The notes beneath the pieces were generated by a model. That model made no database searches. It was not told the origin of the DNA and saw only the letters and a list, made by a program, of their open reading frames with translations. A stretch of DNA of 27,358 nt from a virus. Each line of letters begins with the position of its first letter. The first letter of the stretch is position 1. The stretch is taken from IMG/VR virus record IMGVR_UViG_3300025646_000269, positions 1 through 27,358 of that record; one strand, given 5' to 3'. Below, piece after piece: positions 1 through 8,315 of this stretch. The position numbers and the translations under genes are program-made.

Positions 1-1
1 A

Positions 2-85
2 TCTACTGTCTACTCTGAAACCAAGAATCTGCGTTTTGCATATTCGGGTGTTGAGTGTGATGCTCCTGCTATTGATCGTAGCTGA
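2..85 (+). CDS. Probable major capsid protein, C-terminal fragment
   Basis: The open frame enters from the left edge and ends at TGA 83-85, giving 27 residues that finish NLRFAYSGVECDAPAIDRS. No domain can be proved from so little. The assignment rests on context: in T7-like phages the gene directly before tail tube A is the capsid protein (gp10), and a strong intrinsic terminator separates the two, as it does in T7. The tail is consistent with the compact C-terminus of a HK97-fold shell protein, but this is inference. It could instead be a small gene inserted between capsid and tail tube A. Confidence 0.55.
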   Translation, partial: STVYSETKNLRFAYSGVECDAPAIDRS

Positions 86-98
86 TTAATGTTCTATT

Positions 99-126
99 GG
101 GGATCCTTCGGGGTCCCCTTTTTTTT
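99..126 (+). terminator. Rho-independent terminator after the probable capsid gene
   Basis: An 8-bp stem (GGGGATCC at 99-106 with GGGTCCCC at 111-118, one G:U pair) is closed by a UUCG tetraloop and followed directly by eight T residues. This is a textbook intrinsic terminator. It sits 14 bases after the stop of the upstream gene and 14 bases before the tail tube A start, matching the place of the T7 terminator after gene 10. Partial termination here would let the capsid gene be transcribed more than the tail and core genes. Confidence 0.93.
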
Positions 127-139
127 ATTCTTTAATAAA

Positions 140-754
140 ATGCTCCCTAGTCAATTTAACACCGAGACCGAACTCTCCGCAGTGAACTCAATCCTGGGGA
201 GCATTGGTCAAGCACCTATTACAAAGTTAGAGTTTGACAACCCTGAGGTTTCCTATGTATATCAACTACTGCAGGAATGCAACACTGATGTACAGACAGA
301 GGGCTGGGTATTTAATACAGAGAATCACTACGAATTGATTCCTGATTCTAATGGTTATATCCAAATCCCTGATAATGTTCTCCAGATGGATATCTCTGAG
401 GGACAGATCTATCGTGATACGGATGTTGTTAAGCGTAATGGCAGGCTGTATGATAAACAGAATCATACTGATATTTTTGAAAATCCTGTTGAAGTAGATA
501 TTGTTTGGAAGTTTAAGTTTTCTGATCTTCCTCAAGTCTTCAAACGTTATATTACTTATCGTGCTTCTGTTCGAGCAGCTACTCAACTTGTTGGTAATAA
601 AGAGTTGATGCAAATGCTTGCTATGCAGGAAGCATTCTCTAGAGCAGGATGTATGGAATATGAATGTAACCAAGGTGATTATACAATCTTTGGTACACCT
701 TCTGAAACTGCGTATCGTTCATATCAACCTTACATGGCTCTTAATAGACTATGA
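140..754 (+). CDS. Tail tubular protein A (T7 gp11-like)
   Basis: This 204-residue protein matches the T7 gp11 family in length (T7 has 196) and in style. The N-terminus (FNTETELSAVNSILGSIGQ, then TDVQTEGWVFNTE) is the conserved start of phage tail tube A or head-tail gatekeeper proteins. It forms the ring between the portal and the gp12 nozzle. ATG 140 is chosen over the in-frame ATG at 89 because the latter lies upstream of, and would translate through, the intrinsic terminator at 99-126. No clear Shine-Dalgarno is seen. The stop overlaps the tail tube B start in ATGA, so the two are translationally coupled. Confidence 0.93.
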   Translation: MLPSQFNTETELSAVNSILGSIGQAPITKLEFDNPEVSYVYQLLQECNTDVQTEGWVFNTENHYELIPDSNGYIQIPDNVLQMDISEGQIYRDTDVVKRNGRLYDKQNHTDIFENPVEVDIVWKFKFSDLPQVFKRYITYRASVRAATQLVGNKELMQMLAMQEAFSRAGCMEYECNQGDYTIFGTPSETAYRSYQPYMALNRL

Positions 755-3700
755 CAAGTATTACTCAAAAGATCCCTGGGTTTATTGGTGGTATCTCTCA
801 ACAACCTGATGAATTAAAACCAGTAGGTACTGTGAGAGATGCTGTTAATATTATCCCTGATATTACTAAAGGTGTTATTAAACGTCCTGGTGGTCGTCTT
901 GTACAACCGCTTGCTGCACACCAAGATGGTAAGTGGTTTAACATCTATCGTGATCCTACTGAGCAATACATTGCAAAAGTAAATAGGGATGGTACGGTAG
1001 AAGTATATGGTGCACTAGATGGTCTGCCTAGGGTTGTTACTTATAGTGAGACACCTTATAGCACTAGTTATCCAGAAACACCAGAGGTTGATTCTGATAG
1101 CCTACCAGCTTACCCGTTGTGTGATATCAATGCATTTAACACAGCAGTAACAGCATACCTTACATCTGAGACAGAATATCTTACTAAAGAATCAGAGTAT
1201 GATATTAAACTTAATGAGATTAATCTCCTTGAAGATCAAGTCAATGATGTAGATACTTACTACAATGTAGATGATCTCGGTGGTGATATTTTCAGAGTAT
1301 ATGAAGGTATTATTTCTGGTAGAACAGGTGGACAATCTAGTGCTGGAGATGATATTGAAATAGGACCAACTCCTCCTGCAGGGTATAAAGTACGCAGAGG
1401 AAAGAGAAAGGAAGTAAATGTTACTGCTATTATTGGAGATGCAGACTTCTTTGATTTTGGTCAGCAGTACTATGACGCTAACATCTACGAATATGAAGTC
1501 TACAGGGACGCAGATACTACTGGGTTAGATGATCTCTATGATGAGTTAGATGTTATCAAAGCTGAGCTTGGTACATTAGAAGCAACTAGGACTTATAACA
1601 GAGAGCAGTATGAATATGCTGCAGCTGCTTGTGGTCTTTATACTAATGAATACGAGCAAGCTCTTGAAGCTGATTCTGTTGTTTTAGAAGATCCTCCGGT
1701 TGATGCTACCAATACAGAGATTGTAGAAGCAGAACCTGTTTACTATTTACCTTATCTTGTTCATGGTAATGATGATGACATTCAAATCCTTACTTTGAAT
1801 GACTACACATTCTTTACCAACAGAACTGTGAAGACTTCTATGTCTTCTGATACCTCTACTGTACGTGCATCTGAAGCTTATATTGAGCTATCACAAGTAG
1901 CGTATAATAAGCAGTACGCTATGACGGTATGGGAAGATACAGCTAGCACAGCTGTAACTGAAGTATCCTATACCCGAGTAACCCAAGTTAGTGTTAACAA
2001 AGGTACATGGGAAGATAGTGATGGTACTTGCCTCTTAACTGATATCCAATCATTCACCTTTACTGGTGATGATATCATTAAGAGTGGTGGCGGTGTTGAT
2101 GCAGATAAAGGTAACCTTGTTGTACAACTGGAGACAAGAGGTACACCTGAATTAAAGAACCCAGATAAACCAGAGAATGGTTACATTTGTAAATATGTAA
2201 CTACTTCTATCTTACAGTTTGGTGGTGAGAACTGGGTTGTTGGTGATGTCGTAGAATGTGAGATGGCAGGCCAAACCTACAAAATTACTGTAGAAGAGGT
2301 TGAGACCTACTATGAACAAGGTCTCGGTACATCTATTCCCATCTTCCCTACTGTTACTACTAATGACGGTAGTGTCACTCTTACTGCTACCAGCATCCTT
2401 AATGATATCAAGACTGAACTTGAAACTGAGACTACTGGTTATGCTGTAGAGATCATTGGTAACGGTGTATATATTACACACCCGTCAAAGGTATTTACAA
2501 TTACTACACCTGAGACTCAGTTGATGAATATCACAACTGATGAAACTAATAATGTATCCACACTACCTACTCAATGTAAGGATGGATATATTGTTAAAGT
2601 TGCTAATACAGATAGTGATTATGATGACTACTGGGCTGTATTTGAAGCACAGATTCCTGGTGTAGATGGTCATGGTAGTTGGATTGAAACAGTAAAACCA
2701 GGTATTGAAGTCACCTTTAACAGGTATAGTATGCCGCACCAAATGGTACGTCAAAGTGATGGTACATTTGTTGTTACACCTATTGACTGGGATCCCAGGG
2801 AAGCAGGTGATGATGAAACTAATCCTAAGCCTACCTTTGTTGAATCCTACATCAACAAGATTGTCTTCTTCCGTAATCGTCTTACCTTCCTAAGTGGGGA
2901 GAATGCTATTGCATCCCGTCCAGGTGATTACTTTAATTTCTGGAGTGGCTCTGCTCTTGCCCAAGTAGATAATGATCCTATTGACCTTACATCTGCATCA
3001 ACAATGCCTTCAGTGTTATTGGATGCTATTGAAGTAAGTGAAGGTCTATTGTGTTTTGGTCCTAACCAACAGCATCTACTTACTACTGATTCAGAAGTCT
3101 TTGGTCCTAATACTGCTAAGTTTAGTGCTATTGGTACGTACAGATATAGCGGTGATATCTCGCCTATTTCTCTTGGATCTACTATTGCTTTTGTTAGTAA
3201 TGCAGGTCTACGTTCAAGGCTAATTGAGCTGACAAGTGTTAGTAGGAACAGAGAGTCTGATATTAATGAAGTCAGTAAACCAGTATCTGATCTAATGCCA
3301 AGTGAATTGAATCTACTTGGTGAATCAAAGGATAACTCAATGGTACTGCTGTCAGCTAAGGGTTTGACAACTGTATGGGGTTATCGTTATTTCCAGACAG
3401 ATAGAGAGCGGCTTCAATCAGCTTGGTTTAAATGGGAGCTACTTGGTAAACTTCAATTCCATTGTATTATGGATGATGTTTATTACACAGTTCTAGAGAA
3501 TACCTCTAGCTCTCCTGGTAACGCTACTATTGTTTCACTACAGCGATATGATCTTAGGGATCAATCAGAGACAGCTATTGTAGCTAAAGAGCAAGATTCC
3601 TTCCAAGTTCATCTGGATAATTATCGTGTACTTTATCCTGATAAAGGGCAGTACTATACTCACCTTAATCAGACATATTTTAAAACACCTATTGGTTACT

Positions 3701-4245
3701 TTGAAGACGAACGACTTGTAGCGTATGCTTTGTCACCACGTATTGGTGATTATGCTACGTATCAATTAGTTGGTTCGATTGTATATCCTAGGTTTGAAGT
3801 AGACTATCTTGGTACGTGGATGGTACTAGATGGTGACTGGTCTGATACACGTCTTATGGTTGGTTACGAGTATGAGATGAAAGTAGAATTCCCTACTATT
3901 TACCCTACTCGTTCACAAGAAACACAAGCTACTAACCGAACTGATTCTAGATCATCTTTAATTGTACATCGAGTAAAACTTAACTTTGGACAAGTTGGTG
4001 TTTATGAAACTACACTAACTAGAAAAGGTAGAGAGGATTATACTCAGTTGTATGAATGTAAGACAATGGATGGTTACTTAGCTAATGATGTAGCTTTTGA
4101 CCAACAACGTGTACAAACAGTTCCTGTATATGCTAGGAACACTGATTGTAGATTAACACTTAAATCTTCTCACCCATCACCAGCGACTTTATATTCACTG
4201 GAATGGGAAGGGGATTATAGTTCTCGTTTCTATCAACGTGTCTAA
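751..4245 (+). CDS. Tail tubular protein B / nozzle (T7 gp12-like)
   Basis: This 1164-residue protein follows tail tube A with an ATGA overlap. The N-terminus (ITQKIPGFIGGISQQPDELK) is the diagnostic start of gp12-family nozzle proteins, and the central FRNRLTFLSGENAIASRPGDYFNFW block is also characteristic. It forms the hexameric tail nozzle to which fibres attach. It is much longer than T7 gp12 (about 794). The extra length is concentrated in residues about 105-310, an acidic, partly helical insert (for example YLTKESEYDIKLNEINLLE), and in beta-rich sequence around 400-620. The insert could be an added surface domain or a fibre-docking platform. Confidence 0.95.
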   Translation: MTSITQKIPGFIGGISQQPDELKPVGTVRDAVNIIPDITKGVIKRPGGRLVQPLAAHQDGKWFNIYRDPTEQYIAKVNRDGTVEVYGALDGLPRVVTYSETPYSTSYPETPEVDSDSLPAYPLCDINAFNTAVTAYLTSETEYLTKESEYDIKLNEINLLEDQVNDVDTYYNVDDLGGDIFRVYEGIISGRTGGQSSAGDDIEIGPTPPAGYKVRRGKRKEVNVTAIIGDADFFDFGQQYYDANIYEYEVYRDADTTGLDDLYDELDVIKAELGTLEATRTYNREQYEYAAAACGLYTNEYEQALEADSVVLEDPPVDATNTEIVEAEPVYYLPYLVHGNDDDIQILTLNDYTFFTNRTVKTSMSSDTSTVRASEAYIELSQVAYNKQYAMTVWEDTASTAVTEVSYTRVTQVSVNKGTWEDSDGTCLLTDIQSFTFTGDDIIKSGGGVDADKGNLVVQLETRGTPELKNPDKPENGYICKYVTTSILQFGGENWVVGDVVECEMAGQTYKITVEEVETYYEQGLGTSIPIFPTVTTNDGSVTLTATSILNDIKTELETETTGYAVEIIGNGVYITHPSKVFTITTPETQLMNITTDETNNVSTLPTQCKDGYIVKVANTDSDYDDYWAVFEAQIPGVDGHGSWIETVKPGIEVTFNRYSMPHQMVRQSDGTFVVTPIDWDPREAGDDETNPKPTFVESYINKIVFFRNRLTFLSGENAIASRPGDYFNFWSGSALAQVDNDPIDLTSASTMPSVLLDAIEVSEGLLCFGPNQQHLLTTDSEVFGPNTAKFSAIGTYRYSGDISPISLGSTIAFVSNAGLRSRLIELTSVSRNRESDINEVSKPVSDLMPSELNLLGESKDNSMVLLSAKGLTTVWGYRYFQTDRERLQSAWFKWELLGKLQFHCIMDDVYYTVLENTSSSPGNATIVSLQRYDLRDQSETAIVAKEQDSFQVHLDNYRVLYPDKGQYYTHLNQTYFKTPIGYFEDERLVAYALSPRIGDYATYQLVGSIVYPRFEVDYLGTWMVLDGDWSDTRLMVGYEYEMKVEFPTIYPTRSQETQATNRTDSRSSLIVHRVKLNFGQVGVYETTLTRKGREDYTQLYECKTMDGYLANDVAFDQQRVQTVPVYARNTDCRLTLKSSHPSPATLYSLEWEGDYSSRFYQRV

Positions 4246-4678
4246 ATTTATTCACCCTGCAACTTTGGAGGCTGCCTATGAGGTGGCCTCTCAGTTGCGT
4301 CCAGAAGACGCTAGGGAGTGCATTGAGGGCCATGGGGTACTACCTACCCAAGCACTCCCCTTAGCCATACTACAGTGCCCCACAGAAGCCTTCTACGTGC
4401 CAGACGGCAGGATTGCCGGACTGGTAGGTATCTATGATAATGGACTTATCTGGATGCTATGTACCAAGGCTGTTGAAGACTTTCCTATTTTATTCTTTAA
4501 AGAGGCTAAACAATTCATTGAATCCAGAAAGGAACCTAGATTATTTAATGTAGCTGATAAACGTAATGCGTTACATTTAAAGCTATTAAAGAAGCTAGGG
4601 TTTACTTTTACTGGTGAAGTTTTGCATGGCCCCAACCAATTACCTTTTATTCAATTTGAAAGATGTGTGCTCCATTAG
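4238..4678 (+). CDS. Internal virion protein, gp13-like with GNAT-type character
   Basis: The start is GTG at 4238, overlapping the end of the nozzle gene by 8 bases. The product has 146 residues, close to T7 gp13 (138), and occupies the gp13 slot. The C-terminal half (VADKRNALHLKLLKKLGFTF) matches the 'N..h...L..lGF.f' pattern seen both in gp13-like proteins and in GNAT acetyltransferases. I therefore read it as a GNAT-fold-derived assembly or ejection protein. Whether it keeps acetyl-CoA binding is unknown: I do not see a clear Q/RxxGxG/A loop. The stop overlaps the next gene by 16 bases. The first half of the gene (4250-4430) is richer in G and C than its surroundings. Confidence 0.75.
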   Translation: MSKFIHPATLEAAYEVASQLRPEDARECIEGHGVLPTQALPLAILQCPTEAFYVPDGRIAGLVGIYDNGLIWMLCTKAVEDFPILFFKEAKQFIESRKEPRLFNVADKRNALHLKLLKKLGFTFTGEVLHGPNQLPFIQFERCVLH

Positions 4679-5406
4679 CAACAGCAGGGTTTCAAGCGGC
4701 TAGTGCAATTGGCGGCTTTATAACAGAGCAAAATACCACAGCTGCCAAAAATAATGCTGCTATTCAAGATTATGAATATCAACTAGCTGCTCGTGAACAA
4801 CAATGGATGAACACTCTAGGAGAGTGGAACCAACGTCAGCTAGAGTATAAAAAATCACTTAGTTCTTTTGAGGAAGCTGCCTATGCTGGGTATGCTCAAG
4901 AACAACAACGACTTAATGAAGTTTATAAAGAAGCTGCATTTAAGAATCAAGAAACTGTTCTTGGTATGTTACAAGCAACAGGTAGACAATATGCTACAGC
5001 AGCTTCTGGTCAATCGACCTTGCGTAGTGCTCGAATGGTTGAAGCATTCGGTGGTCGTAACCTAGCTACTCAACAGCAATCACTAGAGAGTGCTCGCAAT
5101 AGGTTCTCATTGTCTACTGAAGGTATTCGTCGTGATTGGATGAGTGCTCAGAATCGAGCATTCAGTAATGTTGCTATTGCTCCTACTGCAGGTATTGCTC
5201 CGCCTAAGCCTACAATGCAAGAAGGTCCTAGTGTTCTTGGTCTTGTTGCAGGTCTTGGTAGTGCTGCAGTTCCTCTGATCGGTAAACCGCTACTCCCACC
5301 TAGTAGTAGTCCCCTACCAAACTTTAATGTTAACTCACCGTATACTCTACCAAGTGCTGTATCCTTTGATACTCAAACAGCTTTCAGTAGTCCATTCTTA
5401 GGATAG
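4663..5406 (+). CDS. Internal virion protein B (T7 gp14-like)
   Basis: The product has 247 residues (T7 gp14 has 196). It opens with MCAPLATAGFQAASAIGGF, a short hydrophobic stretch, and continues with a long alanine- and glutamine-rich helical region (residues about 25-165, for example YEYQLAAREQQWMNTLGEWN). This is the typical gp14 build. In T7 this protein is ejected and forms the outer-membrane part of the DNA translocation channel. The C-terminal 70 residues are rich in proline and serine. It lies between gp13-like and gp15-like genes, overlapping the first by 16 bases. Confidence 0.88.
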   Translation: MCAPLATAGFQAASAIGGFITEQNTTAAKNNAAIQDYEYQLAAREQQWMNTLGEWNQRQLEYKKSLSSFEEAAYAGYAQEQQRLNEVYKEAAFKNQETVLGMLQATGRQYATAASGQSTLRSARMVEAFGGRNLATQQQSLESARNRFSLSTEGIRRDWMSAQNRAFSNVAIAPTAGIAPPKPTMQEGPSVLGLVAGLGSAAVPLIGKPLLPPSSSPLPNFNVNSPYTLPSAVSFDTQTAFSSPFLG

Positions 5407-5412
5407 TAATTG

Positions 5413-8307
5413 ATGGAACAACAACAATACCGTTCATATGCAGAGGGGGGTAGGTTTGATCCTATTGAGCAGACTAGTTACATCCCCATGTATCAGCAGC
5501 GAGCTAGAGAAAGGGAAGCCGCCTTGAACCGTTACATTCAAGGGCAGAAACAAAATGCTCAGACTGCTGTTGAGAATGCTGCTCAACAAGGCGAAACCCT
5601 AAAGCAACTAAGTGGGTTCTCTCAGACCCTAACCAAACGGTTGGGTGAGATTGAAGAGCAAACAAAGAAAGATATTGAAACAGGTCAGTTCTATGATGCT
5701 ATCATGGCTGATCTTAATACAATGAAAACAGAAGGTGTCTCCCCACAAGATACGCCTGAACAACAAGCACTACAAGCTGAAGCTAATTCAGTAGCTAAAA
5801 CCTCTAAGATGATTGAGGATAGCACTGGTGATATTGCTGCTGCCTATACCTACCAAATTGACTTTGGTGGTGTAGCTAGGGGATTTGCTGGTGAACAAGC
5901 TGCTCTACAATCGGCTCAGACACGTTATAGTGGCTGGCAATCTAACTTTCTCAATAGTAATACTAAGCTTGCTATAGACCCGTCGATGTCGGTACGAGAG
6001 GCTGCCAACAGTGGTGATCCTCGTTTAGTTGAAGCTGCAGTACGTCAAGGCCGCCTTACCTTTATTAAAGAGCATAACCTACAATATGCAACAAAGGATA
6101 ACTTTGTTAAGTATATGGGTCAGACTATACTTGCATCTGATGCTAGTCTATCTGGTAATCTTGTTAGGGAAGGTATTAAAGCTAACCGTGAAGCAGAGAT
6201 TCAACGTATCGATGGTCTCGCTTATGATTTAGCTAAAACTGGTGGGTCTGATACTGACTCACTGCAGTCATTAATCAATGATCTATCAAATCAGTATTAC
6301 ACTAATAATACTGGTATGAGTAGAGGGGAAGCTACTACTGCAGCAGTTAAAGGTGTTATCGCTCAGTATGAAGATTCCGGTAACGTTGATGCTCTAAACA
6401 ATCTGCTTGATGTTCAGAAGATTCCAGGTCAAGCTGGTACAGAACTTCGTAGGCAGTATGGTAATATCATCAATGATGCTATCGACCGTGCTACAGATAA
6501 GCAAGCACGTCTTGAAGCACAAGCTGCTAAGGACATTGAAGCTGATATGTATAGACAGCTTGCAGACGCCCAAACACCTGAAGATCGAGCTGCTATTGTT
6601 GATAGTGCTGTTGCTCAACTAGAAGCTAGTGGTAATTACCAAGCAGCTAGGGCTTTGCAATCACAGAAGGATGATCTCCAGATAGAAGGTAGTGCTGAAT
6701 ATAATGCTCAACAACTAGAGGATTCCCTTAATCGTGGTGATGCTTCGCTTGAAGACCTTGAACGTGCTAAAGACTTAGGTCAAATTACTCGTAGTCAATA
6801 CGATGCCCTAAAGAAAGCATTTGGTGATAACAGTCAAGCAGGCGCTGATAAGCAACTTAGCAGTAATCAAATATTGAAAGAGACTCTTGATTCATATGTC
6901 GATAGGTTTGATACCGACTTCATGAATGCTGCTGGTCTCAAGACTGACCTTTATGGTAAGCCGCTGCTGACTGAGCAATCACTTCTTACTCCTGGTGAAG
7001 CGGAGGTTCTTAGAGGTTCAGCTAAGAATGCAATGCGTAGAGTAGCTGCACTTGCTTTGTCACAACTATCTGGCACAGAAAGTGATGCTGTTAAGAATGC
7101 TACCATTAGCAAAGCGTTGCAAGAATGGTATAAGGCTGAATTTAAAACACCTGGTGGTACGTATTATGTTGCCCCCAAGGAAAAGGGAGAATGGAATCAA
7201 GATAACCGTTCTTATCTAAAGAACCTATCTAACTCACCTGTAACCCTAGCTAAACCCCAACTACGCGGTATTACTACTCTACGTAGTAACGACTTCTCTC
7301 AAAAGGTTAAATTTGGATCTTCTATACCGAGAGATGTAAGACAAAGTTTCCGTAGACTTCGTGGTGATCAGTTGTTTAATTCGAACACAGTTGCTGTTCT
7401 AGCAGATCATTATCAAAAGACTGGTAGTTTCCAACAGGGACTTATCAAGGCTGCACAAGAACTTGGCATGTCACCACTTGCTTTGTTAAACCAACAAATT
7501 GCTGCTCATCCTGATCTTAATATAGATCCATTTGATGCAACTCCAATGTCTGGTGGTAAGGCTGATGCTCCTTCTGGTGCTGTACAAGGTTATCGTATGT
7601 TGCTGCAGATGGGGGTACCTGAAAAAGGTGCAGCTTATTTGGCTGGTAATATACAACAAGAATCTGGTTGGAATGGTAATAGAACTTGGGATGACCAAGG
7701 AGCCAGGGCTGGCGGTATCGCTAGTTGGAGAGCTGGTCGTTTGAATAACCTACAGGCTGCTGTGGGTGATGTACGGCAAGCTAGTACTAAGGAGCAACTT
7801 GAATACATGATGCAAGAGATGCGTACTAGGTATCCGTCTGCTTATCGAACCTTTATGAATCCTAGGTCTACTGATCGCCAATTAATGCAGGCTTCTTACA
7901 ATTACTGGGTATATGGTACAGAAGGCGCACGCTTTAGATATGCCCAAGATATTGAAGCACAAGCTAAAGGAAGAGGCCGTCCTCCTAAAGTACAAGGTTC
8001 TGCACAAGAGCGTACAGTTCAAGTTGGAAGGATGCTGCAGTCTCAAGGCTATAAGATGTGGCAACATAGTAATTTCAATGTAGATACTGGTTATACACCG
8101 AGAGGTGGACAACGAGTAGCTCAACGTGAATACGACAGTGCTCATCATTATGGAGAGGCGTTAGACTTCCCACTTAGTCACAATAACGAAAAGCAGTTAG
8201 ATAAGCTGTACAACTACTTTAAAAAGAATAAAGCACGTCTTGGTGTAGCGGAACTGCTATGGCGCACATCTGGACATTATGATCACCTACATGTATCATT
8301 TGAATAA
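5413..8307 (+). CDS. gp15-like internal virion protein fused to lysozyme-like and M15-type peptidase domains
   Basis: This 964-residue protein sits in the gp15 position. Residues 1 to about 690 are helical, Q/A/D/E-rich core-protein sequence. About residues 715-850 look like a phage tail lysozyme domain (AAYLAGNIQQESGWNGNRTW, with E750 as the likely catalytic acid). Residues 885-964 carry the M15 D-Ala-D-Ala carboxypeptidase signature S-x-H-x-x-G-x-A-x-D (S909, H911, D918), followed by HYDHLH (H955-H960), which supplies the remaining zinc ligand. The protein would open peptidoglycan during ejection by two chemistries. T7 gp15 (about 747 residues) lacks both domains; in T7 the murein hydrolase is at the N-terminus of gp16. 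ATG 5413 is preferred over TTG 5410. Confidence 0.88.
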   Translation: MEQQQYRSYAEGGRFDPIEQTSYIPMYQQRAREREAALNRYIQGQKQNAQTAVENAAQQGETLKQLSGFSQTLTKRLGEIEEQTKKDIETGQFYDAIMADLNTMKTEGVSPQDTPEQQALQAEANSVAKTSKMIEDSTGDIAAAYTYQIDFGGVARGFAGEQAALQSAQTRYSGWQSNFLNSNTKLAIDPSMSVREAANSGDPRLVEAAVRQGRLTFIKEHNLQYATKDNFVKYMGQTILASDASLSGNLVREGIKANREAEIQRIDGLAYDLAKTGGSDTDSLQSLINDLSNQYYTNNTGMSRGEATTAAVKGVIAQYEDSGNVDALNNLLDVQKIPGQAGTELRRQYGNIINDAIDRATDKQARLEAQAAKDIEADMYRQLADAQTPEDRAAIVDSAVAQLEASGNYQAARALQSQKDDLQIEGSAEYNAQQLEDSLNRGDASLEDLERAKDLGQITRSQYDALKKAFGDNSQAGADKQLSSNQILKETLDSYVDRFDTDFMNAAGLKTDLYGKPLLTEQSLLTPGEAEVLRGSAKNAMRRVAALALSQLSGTESDAVKNATISKALQEWYKAEFKTPGGTYYVAPKEKGEWNQDNRSYLKNLSNSPVTLAKPQLRGITTLRSNDFSQKVKFGSSIPRDVRQSFRRLRGDQLFNSNTVAVLADHYQKTGSFQQGLIKAAQELGMSPLALLNQQIAAHPDLNIDPFDATPMSGGKADAPSGAVQGYRMLLQMGVPEKGAAYLAGNIQQESGWNGNRTWDDQGARAGGIASWRAGRLNNLQAAVGDVRQASTKEQLEYMMQEMRTRYPSAYRTFMNPRSTDRQLMQASYNYWVYGTEGARFRYAQDIEAQAKGRGRPPKVQGSAQERTVQVGRMLQSQGYKMWQHSNFNVDTGYTPRGGQRVAQREYDSAHHYGEALDFPLSHNNEKQLDKLYNYFKKNKARLGVAELLWRTSGHYDHLHVSFE

Positions 8308-8315
8308 CAAACAAA

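Noticed and set aside
89-139. Longer tail tube A reading from ATG 89
   Set aside because: The extra residues (MFYWGSFGVPFFLFFNK) are translated from the intrinsic terminator at 99-126; family members begin close to MLPSQFNTETE, so ATG 140 is used.
618-809. 63-codon frame overlapping tail tubes A and B
   Set aside because: It is an out-of-frame shadow of two strongly supported genes.
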